Source: Bemisia tabaci (lineage: Eukaryota > Arthropoda > Insecta > Hemiptera > Aleyrodidae). From it: a stretch of DNA of 64,000 bases. Below, piece after piece: positions 23,401 through 34,559 of the stretch (its first letter is position 1; every line of letters begins with the position of its first letter). The notes under the pieces were generated by a model. It ran no database searches. It was given only the letters and a program-made list of their open reading frames with translations, and had not been told where the DNA came from. The translations under genes and the position numbers were made by a program. The stretch is taken from positions 28,445,131 to 28,509,130 of the forward strand of contig NC_092795.1 in the NCBI RefSeq assembly GCF_918797505.1, written 5' to 3'.

Positions 23401-24447
23401 GGAGGAAAATTGTATTTCTGCTTACCTCTTACTCTCTGGTAAAGCTCGTATTTTGTGAGTACGTAGAACGTTTCCTACTTCATCGGAATCATTCAGTTCA
23501 ATTAGATTATTTTGTGCCCATCCTTCTGAAAGCTTGAAAAAGGAAAGGCCAAGAACTTAAATATTGATCACAGTAGCTTCGATGACCTGTTATCATCATC
23601 AGATCAATTTGGAATGTTAAATATAGGGGATTACTGGAGATCAACGCTGTTCGCATTGTTTACACGTACCGCAGAGGAAACAAAAATCCATAACTCATGA
23701 ACATGGATCTAATGATCGAAATAGTAAAATATCATATCATGTTTTTCTGCCGCTCAGGGATTCCCAAGTTATTATACAACTCTAATGACTCTGAATAAAG
23801 TGGCACGCATTTCTCTTCAGTTTTTTATCTTCGGTTTGTTCCAGAAAAGAACGTAAACGGAAAAATGGCAAGAGCGTGTCTACTCGTCCATTAACTCGCG
23901 ACAATCGGACGGTTCTCTCGATCTAATCCACGCTGCTGACAGGCAGCTTAATTTGAACTTATATCTGTTTATTCCCAGTCAACTTTTTTCGCGTGCAAGT
24001 GAGAGCGAGCACCTTACGACTTCGACAAGCGATAAGTGGCTGAGAAAACTTGCGACCGCAGAGATGCTCCGAGTCTGAGCCCGTAATTTACGACTCTGGC
24101 GAACCATCCGGACAGCTATTGGCGCGGAGAACTCTCTCGGAGCTGTTGCAGAAAACGGTTCGTAAGTGGGAGAATATTGATCTAGAACTGTAAAATAAAG
24201 CACAGGCTTTATTTCGGCACGGAGAGAAATGCAGTTCAGTCGTTCTTTTACGCTAGGTTAACGTCAGGAAGAACGTTCAGTGAATATTCCTCGCAATGTT
24301 GCTTTCAGAGGTACACACATTATTAACACCTCGATTAAGATTTTTTCTATGTTTCACCGAAGAAAAGTTTTAGGACGGACATCTAGGTACGGACGCTGGT
24401 CAAGCCTGAATGAAGAAATTCGTAGTCTTTTGAAATCTTTCCCTCAT
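20436..24447. other. Long noncoding stretch
   Basis: About 4 kb without a supported gene. Frames at 20719-20901, 20872-21195, 21785-22096, 22154-22372, 22352-22576, 23055-23309 and 23979-24203 are short and without recognisable domains. No MITE, hairpin or LINE relic was recognised, so this is the longest repeat-poor block and a candidate for intron or cis-regulatory sequence. Confidence 0.4.
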
Positions 24448-24606
24448 GGGGCCGGCCCTAAATTACGTAACGCCCCAAAGAGATGGGGGTTGATGACATT
24501 TTGTTTTTACGTGTTGAAGGATAGGGACCTTCGTCTCAAAAGCGTTACAATGGGAGAGGGGGAGGGGATGCAGAAAAAGTGTGTCACGTAATTTAGAGAC
24601 GGCCCC
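24448..24606. mobile_element. Short Harbinger-like MITE, GGGGCCG ends
   Basis: Ends GGGGCCGGCCCTAAATTACG and CGTAATTTAGAGACGGCCCC form terminal inverted repeats of about 22 bp. The body shares TTTTGTTTTTACGT and GGACCTTCG with the copy at 50881-51055. Flanks here (CAT and TTA) do not form a clean triplet repeat, whereas the other copy has TTA on both sides. Confidence 0.75.
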
Positions 24607-25170
24607 TTAAGACGTTTTTTTGAGGACTGTTGATCATATCTTTATATGATCTTATTTTACTGATGCTCTTTAGCATCAGTAGGTTGAAAATCAATATTTT
24701 TCTACGAAGAGAGAACGGGCACAGTGAGATTTTTGTTCACTTGGGCAGTGACAGCTAGTGCACTCAGAAAAAAATTGAATACAGAGGAAATGTCAGCAAA
24801 TTCAAAGAAAGTTAAAATGAAGTACCAAAGAAGAAATATAGGAGCATCTCAATTATTTACACCTAAGAAGCGCACCGTCGTACACTTAGCAGAAAATGGA
24901 AGCAATTTATTTTTCTGATCTCCTCTGAAGGTGAAATAACAGGAAAAAACATTGCATCATTAGTACATGTATATTGGATACCTACGACATAATTTTGCAA
25001 CGATTCCCCTCAACTGTCGCGAATGAAATTGATTTTCTTTATAACTTCGCATTCCGAAACGAACCTCACATACCGACAATATTTTTCCCACAAATTCAAC
25101 CTCTTTTATCACATTACGTTTCCATGTAGCTGAAAAACTTTTACATCGTCGCTTCCTTCCAATAATCTCG

Positions 25171-25208
<38 letters not shown>

Positions 25209-26332
25209 CTTTAAGTGTACGTCCGCATTTCAAAACCATCAGGCGCAACGAACAAGACTTTATTCCGGGTAGCAGTAGTGGATAGCTTCGAAAGACTTCT
25301 CGGCCACTCGTGTAACCTTGAACTCCAGAGGAGTTTTTAAGAATGGAGCAGGAAATAATTTCCTCCGAGAAATGGGAGACCGATTGCGGAGAAACCCACG
25401 CAAGGCTGAGGGGTGCCAAGCGAAGATCATGGATTCCTCACACACTCAAGCACCACTGTTCAGCTTACGGGCACCCCTTGGATGCCGCAAGAAAATTTAT
25501 CGTTGTCAGCAGAGCATAAAACATATAAAAACCATTACTTGTTTTGTAGAGTTTTGGCTCTTTTCCTCGGACGCGTTTCTCATCATTGCAAACCACACTG
25601 CCAGCTTCAGAAAATGTGAATCTGCAATTTATTTGTCAACGGCATTGCATATCTCATCGCGGAAGTCGAAGAGACTGCGGAAATCTAACATCAGGGAATT
25701 TTTCTGGATATCACTGGCATCCATTTGTTTTATTTCTTTGAAGTTTTTTTTTTCCATTAGCGCTTTTCATCAAATGATGCATACCTCCTTGGTTGATATT
25801 TTATATTTATTAATTTTTTTATATATTTTTTTACTAATAATATCGGAACAGCCCTTATTTTCGCCGCACGGTCGTTGGAAAACAAAGCTTTAATGACAGA
25901 TTGACTAATGTCAATTGCTGCCTGGAGTTATTGTATGCCAGGATATAGATGCCTGCAATGGTTTTGAGACAAATGAAGACTTCCATTTCAGCAATCGCAC
26001 GTACCTTTTATCTGAAGGCAGTGAAGTCTCCAAAATGTCGCTAGTGACAATCCTATCCGTCCCAATTACTCTATTCCACGCAGCGATGGGATGGATACGC
26101 GATAACCCACTGAGATCCTCTCTGAAACAAAAGCAAGATTAACATTCAAATTAATATTGACACTTGTCACGCAAAGCGCGCATTAGTTTCCAAAACCCGT
26201 AAATATGTGCCGTTTAAAACCGTAGCCATAGAATTCTTCGTGAGTGGACGGCTTAATTTCCGTTGTAGCCTCTTCACGGAGCCGCAAAGGCGTGCATCGG
26301 TGTCACTGGCCGTCTCCGCCCGTACTTCACCA
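24607..26332. other. Noncoding stretch with a probable retrocopy tail
   Basis: No supported gene. The frame at 25318-25893 has a hydrophobic tail from T-rich DNA and no family signature. A T tract at 25173-25205 and an AATAAA on the minus strand (25264-25259) suggest that a minus-strand polyadenylated retrocopy ends here, though its source is not recognised. Confidence 0.35.
25173..25205 (-). repeat. 33-nt T run, probable A tail of a minus-strand retrocopy
   Basis: Read on the minus strand, an AATAAA at 25264-25259 precedes a 33-nt A run by about 50 nt. No target-site duplication was located, so retroposition is only probable. Confidence 0.5.
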
Positions 26333-26560
26333 CACTGGAAAAAAAAAACACATTGGATCTAGAGTCCAGACTCTTAAAAACATCGACAAGAAAAAATACT
26401 CTCGATTCAATCGGATTTTTGCTTAAATCAAGAGCCAAGCCTCTTAATTTGAGCGGATTTTCTTTTGATTTAAGCAACAATCTGATTGAATCAAGAGTAT
26501 TTTTTCTTGTCAATGTTTTCAAGAGTCTGGACTCTAGATCCAATGTGTTTTTTTCCAGTG
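26333..26560. mobile_element. CACTGG foldback MITE, CA target
   Basis: A 228-bp copy with perfect CACTGG and CCAGTG ends and CA on both sides (26331-26332 and 26561-26562). Overlapping frames on both strands (26274-26669 and 26353-26733) are palindrome artefacts. Confidence 0.92.
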
Positions 26561-26640
26561 CATGGTCACTACGACGTTGCCGTATAAAGCGGATCCAATC
26601 GGAGGACGCCAACAATTTAGAAACTATAGATAGGGGATCC

Positions 26641-26740
26641 TCGGTGCCGGACACGGGAGCTGTCAGCAATAGATTTCGGGTGCAGATTGCAAAACGACGG
26701 TGGTGGCGCGACTGCGGATTGCACAGGAGTTAGGGCGCTC
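26641..26740 (+). repeat. 100-bp repeat, left member of an inverted pair
   Basis: Starts CGGTGCCGGACACGGGAGC and ends AGTTAGGGCGCTC. The inverse copy at 28827-28929 is nearly identical with a few small indels. The two bracket a Harbinger-like element and the tRNA-bearing palindrome. Confidence 0.8.
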
Positions 26741-27002
26741 CGCGAGAATATTATGAACAATACCTATATGAAGCGTGTGGCTCATTTTAGAACTTTGACT
26801 TTTAGAAGTTTTCTTGACCGGACTGCGGGCCGAACGCTGCCTTTTTTAAACGGTATATTACAGAGAAGTGCAGGTAAAGGGGAATTGTGTCGATATAAAA
26901 GAAGGGGCAGTGGACTGATTAATCGGAATAACTGGTCAAACAGTGGTTGCCCATTTTTGAGAGTGATTCTTTTCGCTCTAAATGTTTTTACTTTTTTCTT
27001 TA

Positions 27003-27425
27003 GGCCTTGTCTCCACGGGCCGTTTCACGAGATTTGTCCCAGCGTTAAATTCCACTAACGAAGTTGAGAAAAATATTGAGTTAATCAATATTTTTCCCAG
27101 TACCAAGTATGGTACTTGTACCTCTAGGACCCACTGAGAGGAGAGGAAGAAGTGAAACGAATTGTGCGATATTTTATTCATTACTCCATTGTTAATGTTC
27201 GTTTCGTTAAAATAATGTGTATAATTGTCAATTGAGTGCAATTAGTATTTTAATCCCGGTTAAATACTCGACTTTATCTAATTTATCTTCTCGTGCAAAC
27301 TAGTCGCAGGACTGTATGATCCCCGTCTCGTGGAGACGGTAACTGGGAAAAATCCCAGAAGTTTCACACCTGCGATTCGAACTTGGGACAAATCCTATGA
27401 AAACGTCCCGTGGAGCGACAAGGCC
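27003..27425. mobile_element. Harbinger-like foldback, GGCCTTGTC ends, TTA duplication
   Basis: Ends GGCCTTGTCTCCACGGG and CCCGTGGAGCGACAAGGCC, with subterminal GGATTTGTCCC-type blocks repeated in inverse. TTA stands immediately outside both ends (27000-27002 and 27426-27428), matching the 3-bp TWA duplication of PIF/Harbinger elements. The AT-rich centre has no transposase, so it is non-autonomous. Confidence 0.85.
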
Positions 27426-27652
27426 TTACCTTTCTCCTCTTGTATTTTAATCCCCCTAACAAGGGGAACTTCCCAAGCTGCCGCCTCCGATCGGGCTGAA
27501 AAAATTCGTACGAACTCTTTGGATGAATTTATTTGACCCATATTTTTTTGTTTTTTCCAATGCCCCCCAGAAACACCCCAAAATATTCCGGAAAGTTTTG
27601 CTTTGAGCGCTTGAGTCTATATACGCAGTATAGCAGCACCCCCTTACTGTCA

Positions 27653-27724
27653 AGTGGTGGCTCTGCGGTAGCGCGCTCGCCCAGCGATCTGACGGGCTCG
27701 GGTTCGATTCCCGAGCACCGCGCC
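27653..27724 (+). repeat. tRNA-derived sequence, plus orientation
   Basis: Contains a D-arm-like GCTCTGCGGTAGCGCGC, a T-arm TCGGGTTCGATTCCCGA with a 7-nt TTCGATT loop, and CCA-like 3' bases. The acceptor halves do not pair (GTGG against GCACCGC), so it is not a functional tRNA; it more likely carries the A and B boxes of a SINE-type pol III promoter. Confidence 0.65.
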
Positions 27725-28377
27725 AAATTTTTACGACCGAATTTCATATTCTCACACATTTTCACATCGATTCCCATTTGATACATTAGATCTTAAAACA
27801 TCGATTAATTTACAACCATCAACGATCAATAACTTCTTCAATTTGAAGTATAGATTTTTTTTGGGAGGGGGGGAGGGGTCACGCGCGCGATATTCTCGCC
27901 AGTCACTGTACTTTCACATTAGCAGACGACCCGCTCCGCCCCCTCACATCAACATATTTCTCCCGATCACCCGTATGCGTCATGATTTTTCCCATCATTA
28001 TCCAGAAAATGATAATGAAAAATTACTACGAACATTCAAATTAAAAATGCTACAATTTTTCATTATCATTTTCTGGATAATGGTGGGAAAAATCATGACT
28101 CATACGACCGGGTGACATGACTCATGACTCATTCGGGAGAAATATGTCGATGTGAGGGGGCGGAGCGGGTCGTCTGCTAATGTGAAAGTACAGTGATTGG
28201 CGAGAATATCGCGCGCGTGACCCCTCCCCCCTCCCAAAAAAAAATCTATACTACTAAAATTGAAGAAGTTATTGATCGTTGATGGTTGTAAATTAATTGA
28301 TGTTTTAAGATCTAATGTATCAAATGGGAATCGATGTGAAAATGTGTGAGAATATAAAATTCGGTCGTAAAAATTTG

Positions 28378-28449
28378 ACGCGGCGCCCGGGAATCGAACC
28401 TAGGCCCGCCGGATCTCTAGGCGAGCGCGCTACCGCAAAGCCACCACTT
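28378..28449 (-). repeat. tRNA-derived sequence, minus orientation
   Basis: Inverse counterpart of the plus-strand tRNA-like part. It keeps the GCGGTAGCGCGCTCGCC block and a GGTTCGATTCCCGGG T arm, with several differences in the anticodon region (CTAGAGATCCGG here, CCAGCGATCTGA in the other arm). Confidence 0.65.
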
Positions 28450-28826
28450 GACGGTAAGAGAATGCTGCTATATTGCGTATATAGACTCAAGCGCTCAAAG
28501 CAAAATTTTCCGGAATTTTATTGCGCATTTTTTGCGCGCATTTATTGCTAATTAGTTTTTGATGAGTCAATATTTTCTAAATTTCTCATTTTTAATAAAT
28601 TTTCCGCTTCATATATAAAACCTTCTTCAGTATGTACAGCATCAACTTGTTTTGAATCCCCCGCCACCTCTTTTTAAAAGTCAGAGAGTTTTTAGAATCT
28701 TGTCCATCTGTATTACAGGTCGTCAATTTTTACAGCCCACAAGCTGTTCGTTAGTTCCTCAGATGTCCGATTCAATTTAGAGATTCAATTCTTCAATCCC
28801 GCGGCCAAAGTTTGTTTACATCATAC

Positions 28827-28929
28827 GAGCGCCCTAACTCCTGTGCAATCCGCAGTCGCGCCACCCGTCGTTTCGCAATCTGCAGTGCACCCGAAATCTA
28901 TTGCTGACAGCTCCCGTGTCCGGCACCGG
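28827..28929 (-). repeat. 100-bp repeat, right member of an inverted pair
   Basis: Inverse copy of 26641-26740, with a short insertion (CTGCA) and a few substitutions. The frame at 28834-29052 reads through it and gives the same peptide ending as the frame over the left copy, which is only the shared repeat. Confidence 0.8.
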
Positions 28930-29399
28930 GGGAATCCTATGAAACGCAAACAGTGAAATTCGTAACACACTAGGAGCAACAATTAGGTTAGGACGAGGAT
29001 AATCAGTTTCTATGGCTTCGTATGGGACCTTTGCTGAATACGGACTTATCAAATTTATATAGAATCAGCCGTTTGAAAACCTGTGTCCAGCTATGGAACT
29101 TAGCCATTTATCAAGTGCGTTTACAATGACGATTTCAACGCTAAATCATTCTTCTAAAAACTGCCTAAAGATTCCACATATTTGAGGTTATGACGAAGAT
29201 AGTAATCGGCCATTTCCGCTCCCCGCCCGCCTATTGAACGACCGCTCCATGTGCGTTACGTTTTATCGTAGGCCACCACCAATTTATAGTTTCTACATCG
29301 TTGGAGGATGCCCACAGATTTATCAATCAAAGTCATTCGAAAGCGATTGAACAATGGACCCGCAGGCTCATCAAAGCTAATCTTATTCCGAGACCCCCA

Positions 29400-29720
29400 A
29401 TGCCGAACAGGTTAGCCCAGTCCCCGTCGCCGAGGGAGGCGGGCGCTACGGACCGGTGAGCTCGGGGGTCGGCGTAATTGTTTTCCCTTGTTGACTCGCA
29501 GTTTTCCGGGGCGGAAAACCCTCCAGGAGCCCCGCCGTCGGCGTCGGGCCCGGAAAACGGCGTCTGGATTTCCGTCACGTGCTCCTTCGCACGACTTCTC
29601 GTTCGCCGCCGGCGCGTCCGCGAGAACGCCTCTCCAGCCCCGCCCCCGACGTCAAGCCGCGTTTTCCTTAAAATGGCATCGACGCCGCCACCGGCGACCA
29701 TTCACGTTTGATCGCGTGAA
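29400..29720. other. GC-rich island
   Basis: CG-dense stretch between AT-rich flanks with overlapping frames on both strands (29333-29701 minus, 29478-29913 plus). Their Arg/Pro/Ala content follows base composition, and no domain is seen. A promoter or 5' exon is possible but unsupported. Confidence 0.35.
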
Positions 29721-29729
29721 ACATATCGA

Positions 29730-30236
29730 CAGGGTGCCTACAAGTCCGGATATAGTACTAATTTTTCAAGGGCGGTCCAGAAGCACTGAAAAAGTGCGTA
29801 GATTCCGCAAGAAATTTCGAAATTTTTGTCACTTTTGTCGCAATTTGAGCGGGAAATTCAAATTTTTGAAATTTTTTGACTTTCGTCCAATGAAGGCACT
29901 GAAGAAGTACTAAATTTCTCTGTTGAGGAAGAACGGATTTTCTTGGGTATGTACTGAAAAAGTACCGTAAAAGTACTGATTTTTGGCCTGCACTGATTTT
30001 TTAAGGACGGTCCGGAAGTACTGAAAAAGTGCGAAGATTGCGCAAGAAGGTTCGGAATTTTCGTCGCAATTTGAGCGAAAAATTAAAATTTTTGAAATTA
30101 TTTGACGTTCGTCAAATGAAGGCACTGAAGAAGTACTGAATTTCTCTGTGAGGAGGTACTGAATTTCTCGGGTATGTACTGAGAATGTACCGTGAAAGTA
30201 CTGATTTTTGGCCTGCCTGTTTTAGTAGACACCCTG
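29730..30236. mobile_element. Element with CAGGGTG ends containing a tandem duplication
   Basis: Ends CAGGGTGCCTACAAGTCC and GTAGACACCCTG are inverse of each other over about 14 bp. Inside, a unit of about 240 bp occurs twice in direct order. Each copy has ACGGTCCGGAAG-, AATTTGAGCG-, ATGAAGGCACTGAAGAAGTA- and GTACTGATTTTTGGCCTGC-like blocks (29755-29990 and 29991-30213). No target duplication found. Class II identity is inferred from the termini only. Confidence 0.6.
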
Positions 30237-31464
30237 ATAGAACGCCGTGCGCGGTGCCTAATGTGCGAGACTGTTCAAGGTGACGTGGACCCCTATGGGG
30301 AAGCGCGTGGCGACCGCTGTTGCCGATCCCTAGGCAAACGCGGTTTCACCGGCGGAGAAAAGCGGAAGAGCGTAGAGTGAAAGGAAAAAGACGAACGTCT
30401 GGCTTTAGAACGTGTTTTCACGAAAGAAAAAAGTAGAAACGATCAAACAACTGAACAAAACTCAAAACGAGTGGCCAAAAAAAGAAACAATAACAATAAG
30501 CGGAAAAGTTCTAATACTGTCGTATTAGAAAAGCGCTCAGGTGTCAGTAAATGTATTTAATGAAGAAAGGACGTATAAACTCCGTCGACTTGGCTGGGAA
30601 ATGGAAATAAAACATCAGCTGATAGCAAACAAAGGTTACCAAGGAAACCGTAAACGCGTATTTTTGTTTCCCGAAAATGAGCTCACCGTTGAGCTCATCA
30701 GGCGCGTTTTTTTTAGGCTTCATTTGAGTTCAACGATCAATTTCGATAAGAATTACTCTACCGCTAAGAAATTTTCTTATAGACAAACGATCGAAACTAC
30801 CTGCGCATTACGTTAAAAGCATATAATACAGTTTTCACAGCTTTATTTATTTTAAAAAAGGACCCCCCCCCCTCCCCCAAAAAGCCTACACATCGATGAG
30901 CTGGTGCGCCATTTAAACGAATTAGCACTGGTATACTACTACTCTAGAGGCAAGTCGAAATCAAAAAGCGCTGCCCATCGGCTGAGCGCTTAAAAGGATG
31001 AGTGCGGGTTCCCCGTTTTATGATCAGGAACTAAACTAGATGATGGCCGCATGCCTCCATCCACCCCCTCACTCCCCGATCACTCCTCCATCGCGGTGTG
31101 GCCGCGGGAAATACGAAATAGTCGCGGTTGCTGCGAGTTAGGTTCCAACCTGTGGATACAACTATTTTAACTTTGGTGTATTGCACAGTATCACTCGCAT
31201 TTGAAGGCGTTTTATGCTGGTCCGACTTCAACTTGCGGAGTAAAGAATCTTCATGTGTTAACTTGTGCTCTTCACGCACAAAGGAAACGCGCTCTTCACC
31301 GCTTCGCGGTGATTGGAAATTTGGTTCATCATCAATGTTCTCATCGGTTCTCGTCTTCTTCGTCCCTTCTTCTCTAATAATTTTAAGGGGGCTCCTCTTT
31401 CTTGCTCTTTTGTTCCTTGTCTCGCATACACTGGTTCCTTCCAGGGATTCCGAACCCCGGGATT
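30237..31464. other. Noncoding stretch
   Basis: No supported gene. Frames at 30541-30816, 31031-31279 and 31128-31466 show no domain. A short TGAGCTCACCGTTGAGCTCA inverted repeat lies near 30678. Confidence 0.4.
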
Positions 31465-32690
31465 AAACGCTGCATACGTTGAATGCAAAGTGCGGCATCC
31501 TCCTCACTTTAGAAGGAGTGGCTTTAAACGAATCAGAAGCGTCCTTGTGTACGGAGAGTTCGCAAAGCCCGCTGCTGTCGTCTGGATGCTCCTCGGTATA
31601 AGATACTGCATTACTTAAGTTGGTATTTACTAACTCCAATGATTCGCTGTAGCTCTTCCCGGGTTAGATGTGGGAAGTCACCAATACACGTAGAATCCAT
31701 TGTGTGCCAAATTACTTTCCGTCTGGCCCGGTTCTCTTCTTTTCCATTGATCTGAAGTTTTTTTTGGGAGCTTTGAAAGTTAAAGCATTCTTCCCGCAAC
31801 GATCTAGCACTTACTCGGTGATTCGCGGTGGTCGGAAGGCATTGCAAAGGCTCGCTTCAATTCGAACATAATCCCCGATGTATGCGATTTGTGTATTAGC
31901 CATGACGTAATCCATCGTAATCCAAATAATTTTATTTTCCATGTAATACTTCGTAAAATATTTTAAATTTCACTATAATAAAAAATTAATTAATATTGCA
32001 CAATTTTCATGGAAGTGAATATGAATTCAAAATTTTATTGATGACTTCTTAATTGATATAAAAGAATTGAAATATATTACAATTTTTAATCTGCTTCCAA
32101 GAGTAAAACTAGTAATGATTAATTGTTTCTACAGTAGAATAGGGGAAAACAGCAACATATATCACACATACACACATAGAACTTCAATGTTTCTATACTG
32201 ATTACTAATGAATCACCTACTGTTTTTTCAGTTTCCGACTCATTTTCATTATTCTCCGAATCAGACACTCTGACAGTTAAATTTAGGGGTAAATCTGCCA
32301 GAAGTAAAGTTTCGAATGTTTTCAGAAGGCCATCCGTAGATTCAGCAACCTGGGAAATGGACGTCACCAGCCTTGATACGTTTGCCTCCCGGTATGCTGT
32401 TTTGGTCTTTCGGTAGGAAATATGGCATCTTTGCGATTAAATTGAGGTCTTTCAGAAACTTCTGACAGTCTCAAAAACCACGATCAACTACTAAAATGTT
32501 TTTTTCGTGCAGACATGCTCTTAAACCGTCTGCTTCATATTTATTTTTTGTGTAGTGCTCGATGCATCGTCATTTGACGTATCGGCAAAGGAAGATCCAA
32601 AATTTTTCACAATGTAGCCTGTCGTAGTTGCTACCATCATAGGTTTCACCAATCGTCCTTTTTTGTGCATTGAAAAACATCTAATGGAAA
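31465..32690 (-). pseudogene. DDE_Tnp_4-type transposase relic
   Basis: Successive minus-strand fragments keep the order of one transposase. MHKKGRLVKPMMVATTTGYI with SSFADTSNDDAS (32521-32680) matches the K-P-M...GYI...D-x-DA segment of the catalytic core. Next come LRACLHEKNILVVDRGF (about 32475-32525), with the VDRGF motif holding a catalytic Asp, and TAYREANVSRLVTSISQVAE (about 32340-32400), the EAN-x-SR-x-VT...E segment. FPHLTREELQRIIGVSKYQL (31611-31700) and SYTEEHPDDSSG (about 31570-31600) follow as the C-terminal part. Frameshifts, stops and an AT-rich interruption (about 31870-32150) make it non-functional. This is the IS5/PHIS nuclease fold used by Harbinger- and ISL2EU-like elements. 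The N-terminus is missing and is replaced by a Penelope fragment. Confidence 0.6.
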
Positions 32691-32990
32691 GTTTCAACAC
32701 ATTCAAGAGCAAATTCAACTGATATTTTGGTATACTGACAAATGACTTCAAGCGATATCAAATCATAACCGTCAGGTATACTTACACCGTTAATAAAATA
32801 AAAAAAAACATCAAATGAATTTCCTAAATGCGTGTCCTGTGTTTCAATAATATCAGACAAAATGCTGGCTAAAAATGTTGATAATTTTTGGAACGAAGTT
32901 TTCACAATGGGCCGCATGGGTAAGTCAGGTTCATGTACATATCTTAACTAGCCCATATGTTTTGGTAATATTTCCGCCTAGGCAAGATGT
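32684..32990 (-). pseudogene. Penelope-like element reverse transcriptase fragment
   Basis: Minus-strand translation gives degraded LPKHMG and VHEPDLPMRPIVKTS, then FQKLSTFLASILSDI, then THLGNSFDVFFYFINGVSIP, then GYDLISLEVICQYTKIS. The order LPK-x-x-(G), P-x-x-P-x-RPI-V, the S-F-x-x-x-x-IN spacing and Y-x-LIS-(L/D)-V...YT is that of the N-terminal palm of Penelope-like RTs. The usual catalytic D of the SLDV motif reads E, and the frame ends soon after (VETFH, stop). The DDE transposase relic follows directly, so one element was cut or invaded by the other. Confidence 0.6.
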
Positions 32991-34213
32991 TTATATTTTC
33001 TGAATGATAACCTCACTAAACCAATTCCTGACAACGGAGTTGTTTTTTTCTACCTGAGAAGGGACAAGAGGCATTGACATTTTCTTATAGGTGTTCTTAT
33101 CATTTAAAATACCAAGCATTTTGCCATTATTAGCAAAAGTTCACAAACAAAGTGGTGGTGCGAAAAACAAACTTACGTAACACACCACCACAACAACAAC
33201 AAAAAACAAACAAACAAACGTAATACATAAATTAGTACAAACATTGATCTATCTTAACTAGGACTAAGAGTTTAATCACAGGTTTAGATTTTGTCATGAG
33301 GAACCGTCGTTAGGTCGGGGGATCTATAATGTCACATCCGTGAATTAGGACTTTGGAAGGTGAGGAATACTCAACGTCATATTTTTAGTGGTGCCATCTC
33401 TATAAAACATACTGCTCTTCACGATGTGTAAAATGAGTAAATCTACGGCCGTTGCATGTGAGGTCGGGATCAATTACCACTGTTGCGATGGATTCGTCGG
33501 CCTGAATAAACTGTAACTGACTTTTTTTCTGCAAAAAACTATCGTATTGAATACGTCTTCCTTGAAATTGAAATTACCTGTTGGACATGATGTTAATTTT
33601 CTCAGAATAACCTTGCCTTTGTCCATGACAATGATAGCTATGAATGACCATACATATTCCCTCCCTAATATTGTTGGCGATTAATGACGGCTCACTCCTA
33701 ATTTTTCCCTCGATTTGTGAAATTATATTTTCCCAAGGAATAGCCTTAAAGTTCGAATTTATATCCGAGCTGATTTTAAAGTATGGTACTGCAAACATAG
33801 GACCTAGACACATTACTCTTTCTTCATAACTGCGTAGTAGGTACCGTTGAAAAGATGTTTCGTAACCAGCATTGTTTTCGTTCTAAATATGGTTCGAATA
33901 CTTTTGTTTACTCATCACTTAAGAAGCTATGTAAATCGGCACGTTTTTTGTCTAAACGCTGCCTTGTGACATGCCTCAGACGTTCATTGATATTCGTGGT
34001 GTTTTTGTTCACAAAAACCATGAGGACGACAGCTGGTGACGTCGATTCAAGTTTATGTATGATGTTTGTTGGATAGAGTGTAAAAAAATGTGAGGGATTG
34101 ATAACAGTCGAAAACTTGAAAAAATAATTAGTTTTCAGTTCTGGAATTTTGGGTTTGAGACGCTGCTGCGCCTTTGGACGGGCTCCTTTCGGTAAAACAT
34201 CGAGCAAGATTCA
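32991..34213. other. Unclassified stretch with degenerate minus-strand frames
   Basis: Minus-strand frames at 33574-33813 and 33908-34207, and a shorter one around 33425-33530, read like decayed protein, but I cannot place them in a family. They may be more of the adjoining mobile-element relics. An AAC/AAAC-rich simple tract lies at about 33185-33220. Confidence 0.3.
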
Positions 34214-34471
34214 GCGGGCTGTCTGTTAAAATTGATAGACAAAGACGAAAAAGGAATATGGAGGGATCCTACTTGTGGAGGGGGGTCGTTGCAATGGACA
34301 AAGAAGGTAGATAATAGACTAACTAACGATAAACCTCGTGAAACCTTATCGTTAGTCCATAATTGTCTCCCTTAGTCTATAGGAGCTAACCATTTAACCT
34401 GAGGATCCCTCTCCACTCCCTATGTCTTCTTTATCTATCGCTTTGTCTATCAATTTCAACAATCAGCCCGC
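34214..34471. mobile_element. Foldback element, GCGGGCTG ends, copy 1
   Basis: Inverted arms start GCGGGCTG and share AAATTGATAGACAAAG and GGGATCC blocks, with a second internal palindrome around TAACTAACGATAA. A diverged relative is at 51223-51512. Target duplication is not clear. A small frame (MSSLSIALSINFNN) recurs in both copies and is just the repeat. Confidence 0.7.
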
Positions 34472-34559
34472 AAGTGGGGCTGCAAAAGGAATTCGTCCGT
34501 GGAACTGGAAACTCATCCTTTACGAGAAGCGTACACGTGCGGTTGGAAATCACACGTTT

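Larger units (their letters stand above)
27580..28522. mobile_element. 0.94-kb palindrome with a tRNA-like sequence in each arm
   Basis: Two arms of about 430-460 bp are inverted copies around a short AT-rich loop near 28025-28053. Paired blocks run from TTCCGGAAA through TTGAGCGCTTGAGTCTATAT, the tRNA-like part, TACGACCGAATTT, ATCGATTCCCATTTGATACA, CGATCAATAACTTCTTCAAT, the CCCCTCC/GGGAGGGG block, and ATTATCCAGAAAATGATAATG. Arms differ by scattered substitutions and small indels, so they are not an assembly mirror of one strand. It could be an inverted duplication of a tRNA-derived SINE or a foldback transposon that captured one. Confidence 0.85.

Noticed and set aside
25318..25893. 191-residue ORF with hydrophobic tail
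   Set aside because: No domain; the hydrophobic part comes from T-rich DNA, and the frame spans a probable retrocopy on the other strand.
27653..27724. A functional tRNA gene
   Set aside because: D-arm and T-arm blocks are present, but the acceptor stem halves do not pair and the mirror copy differs in the anticodon part. It is better described as tRNA-derived repeat sequence.
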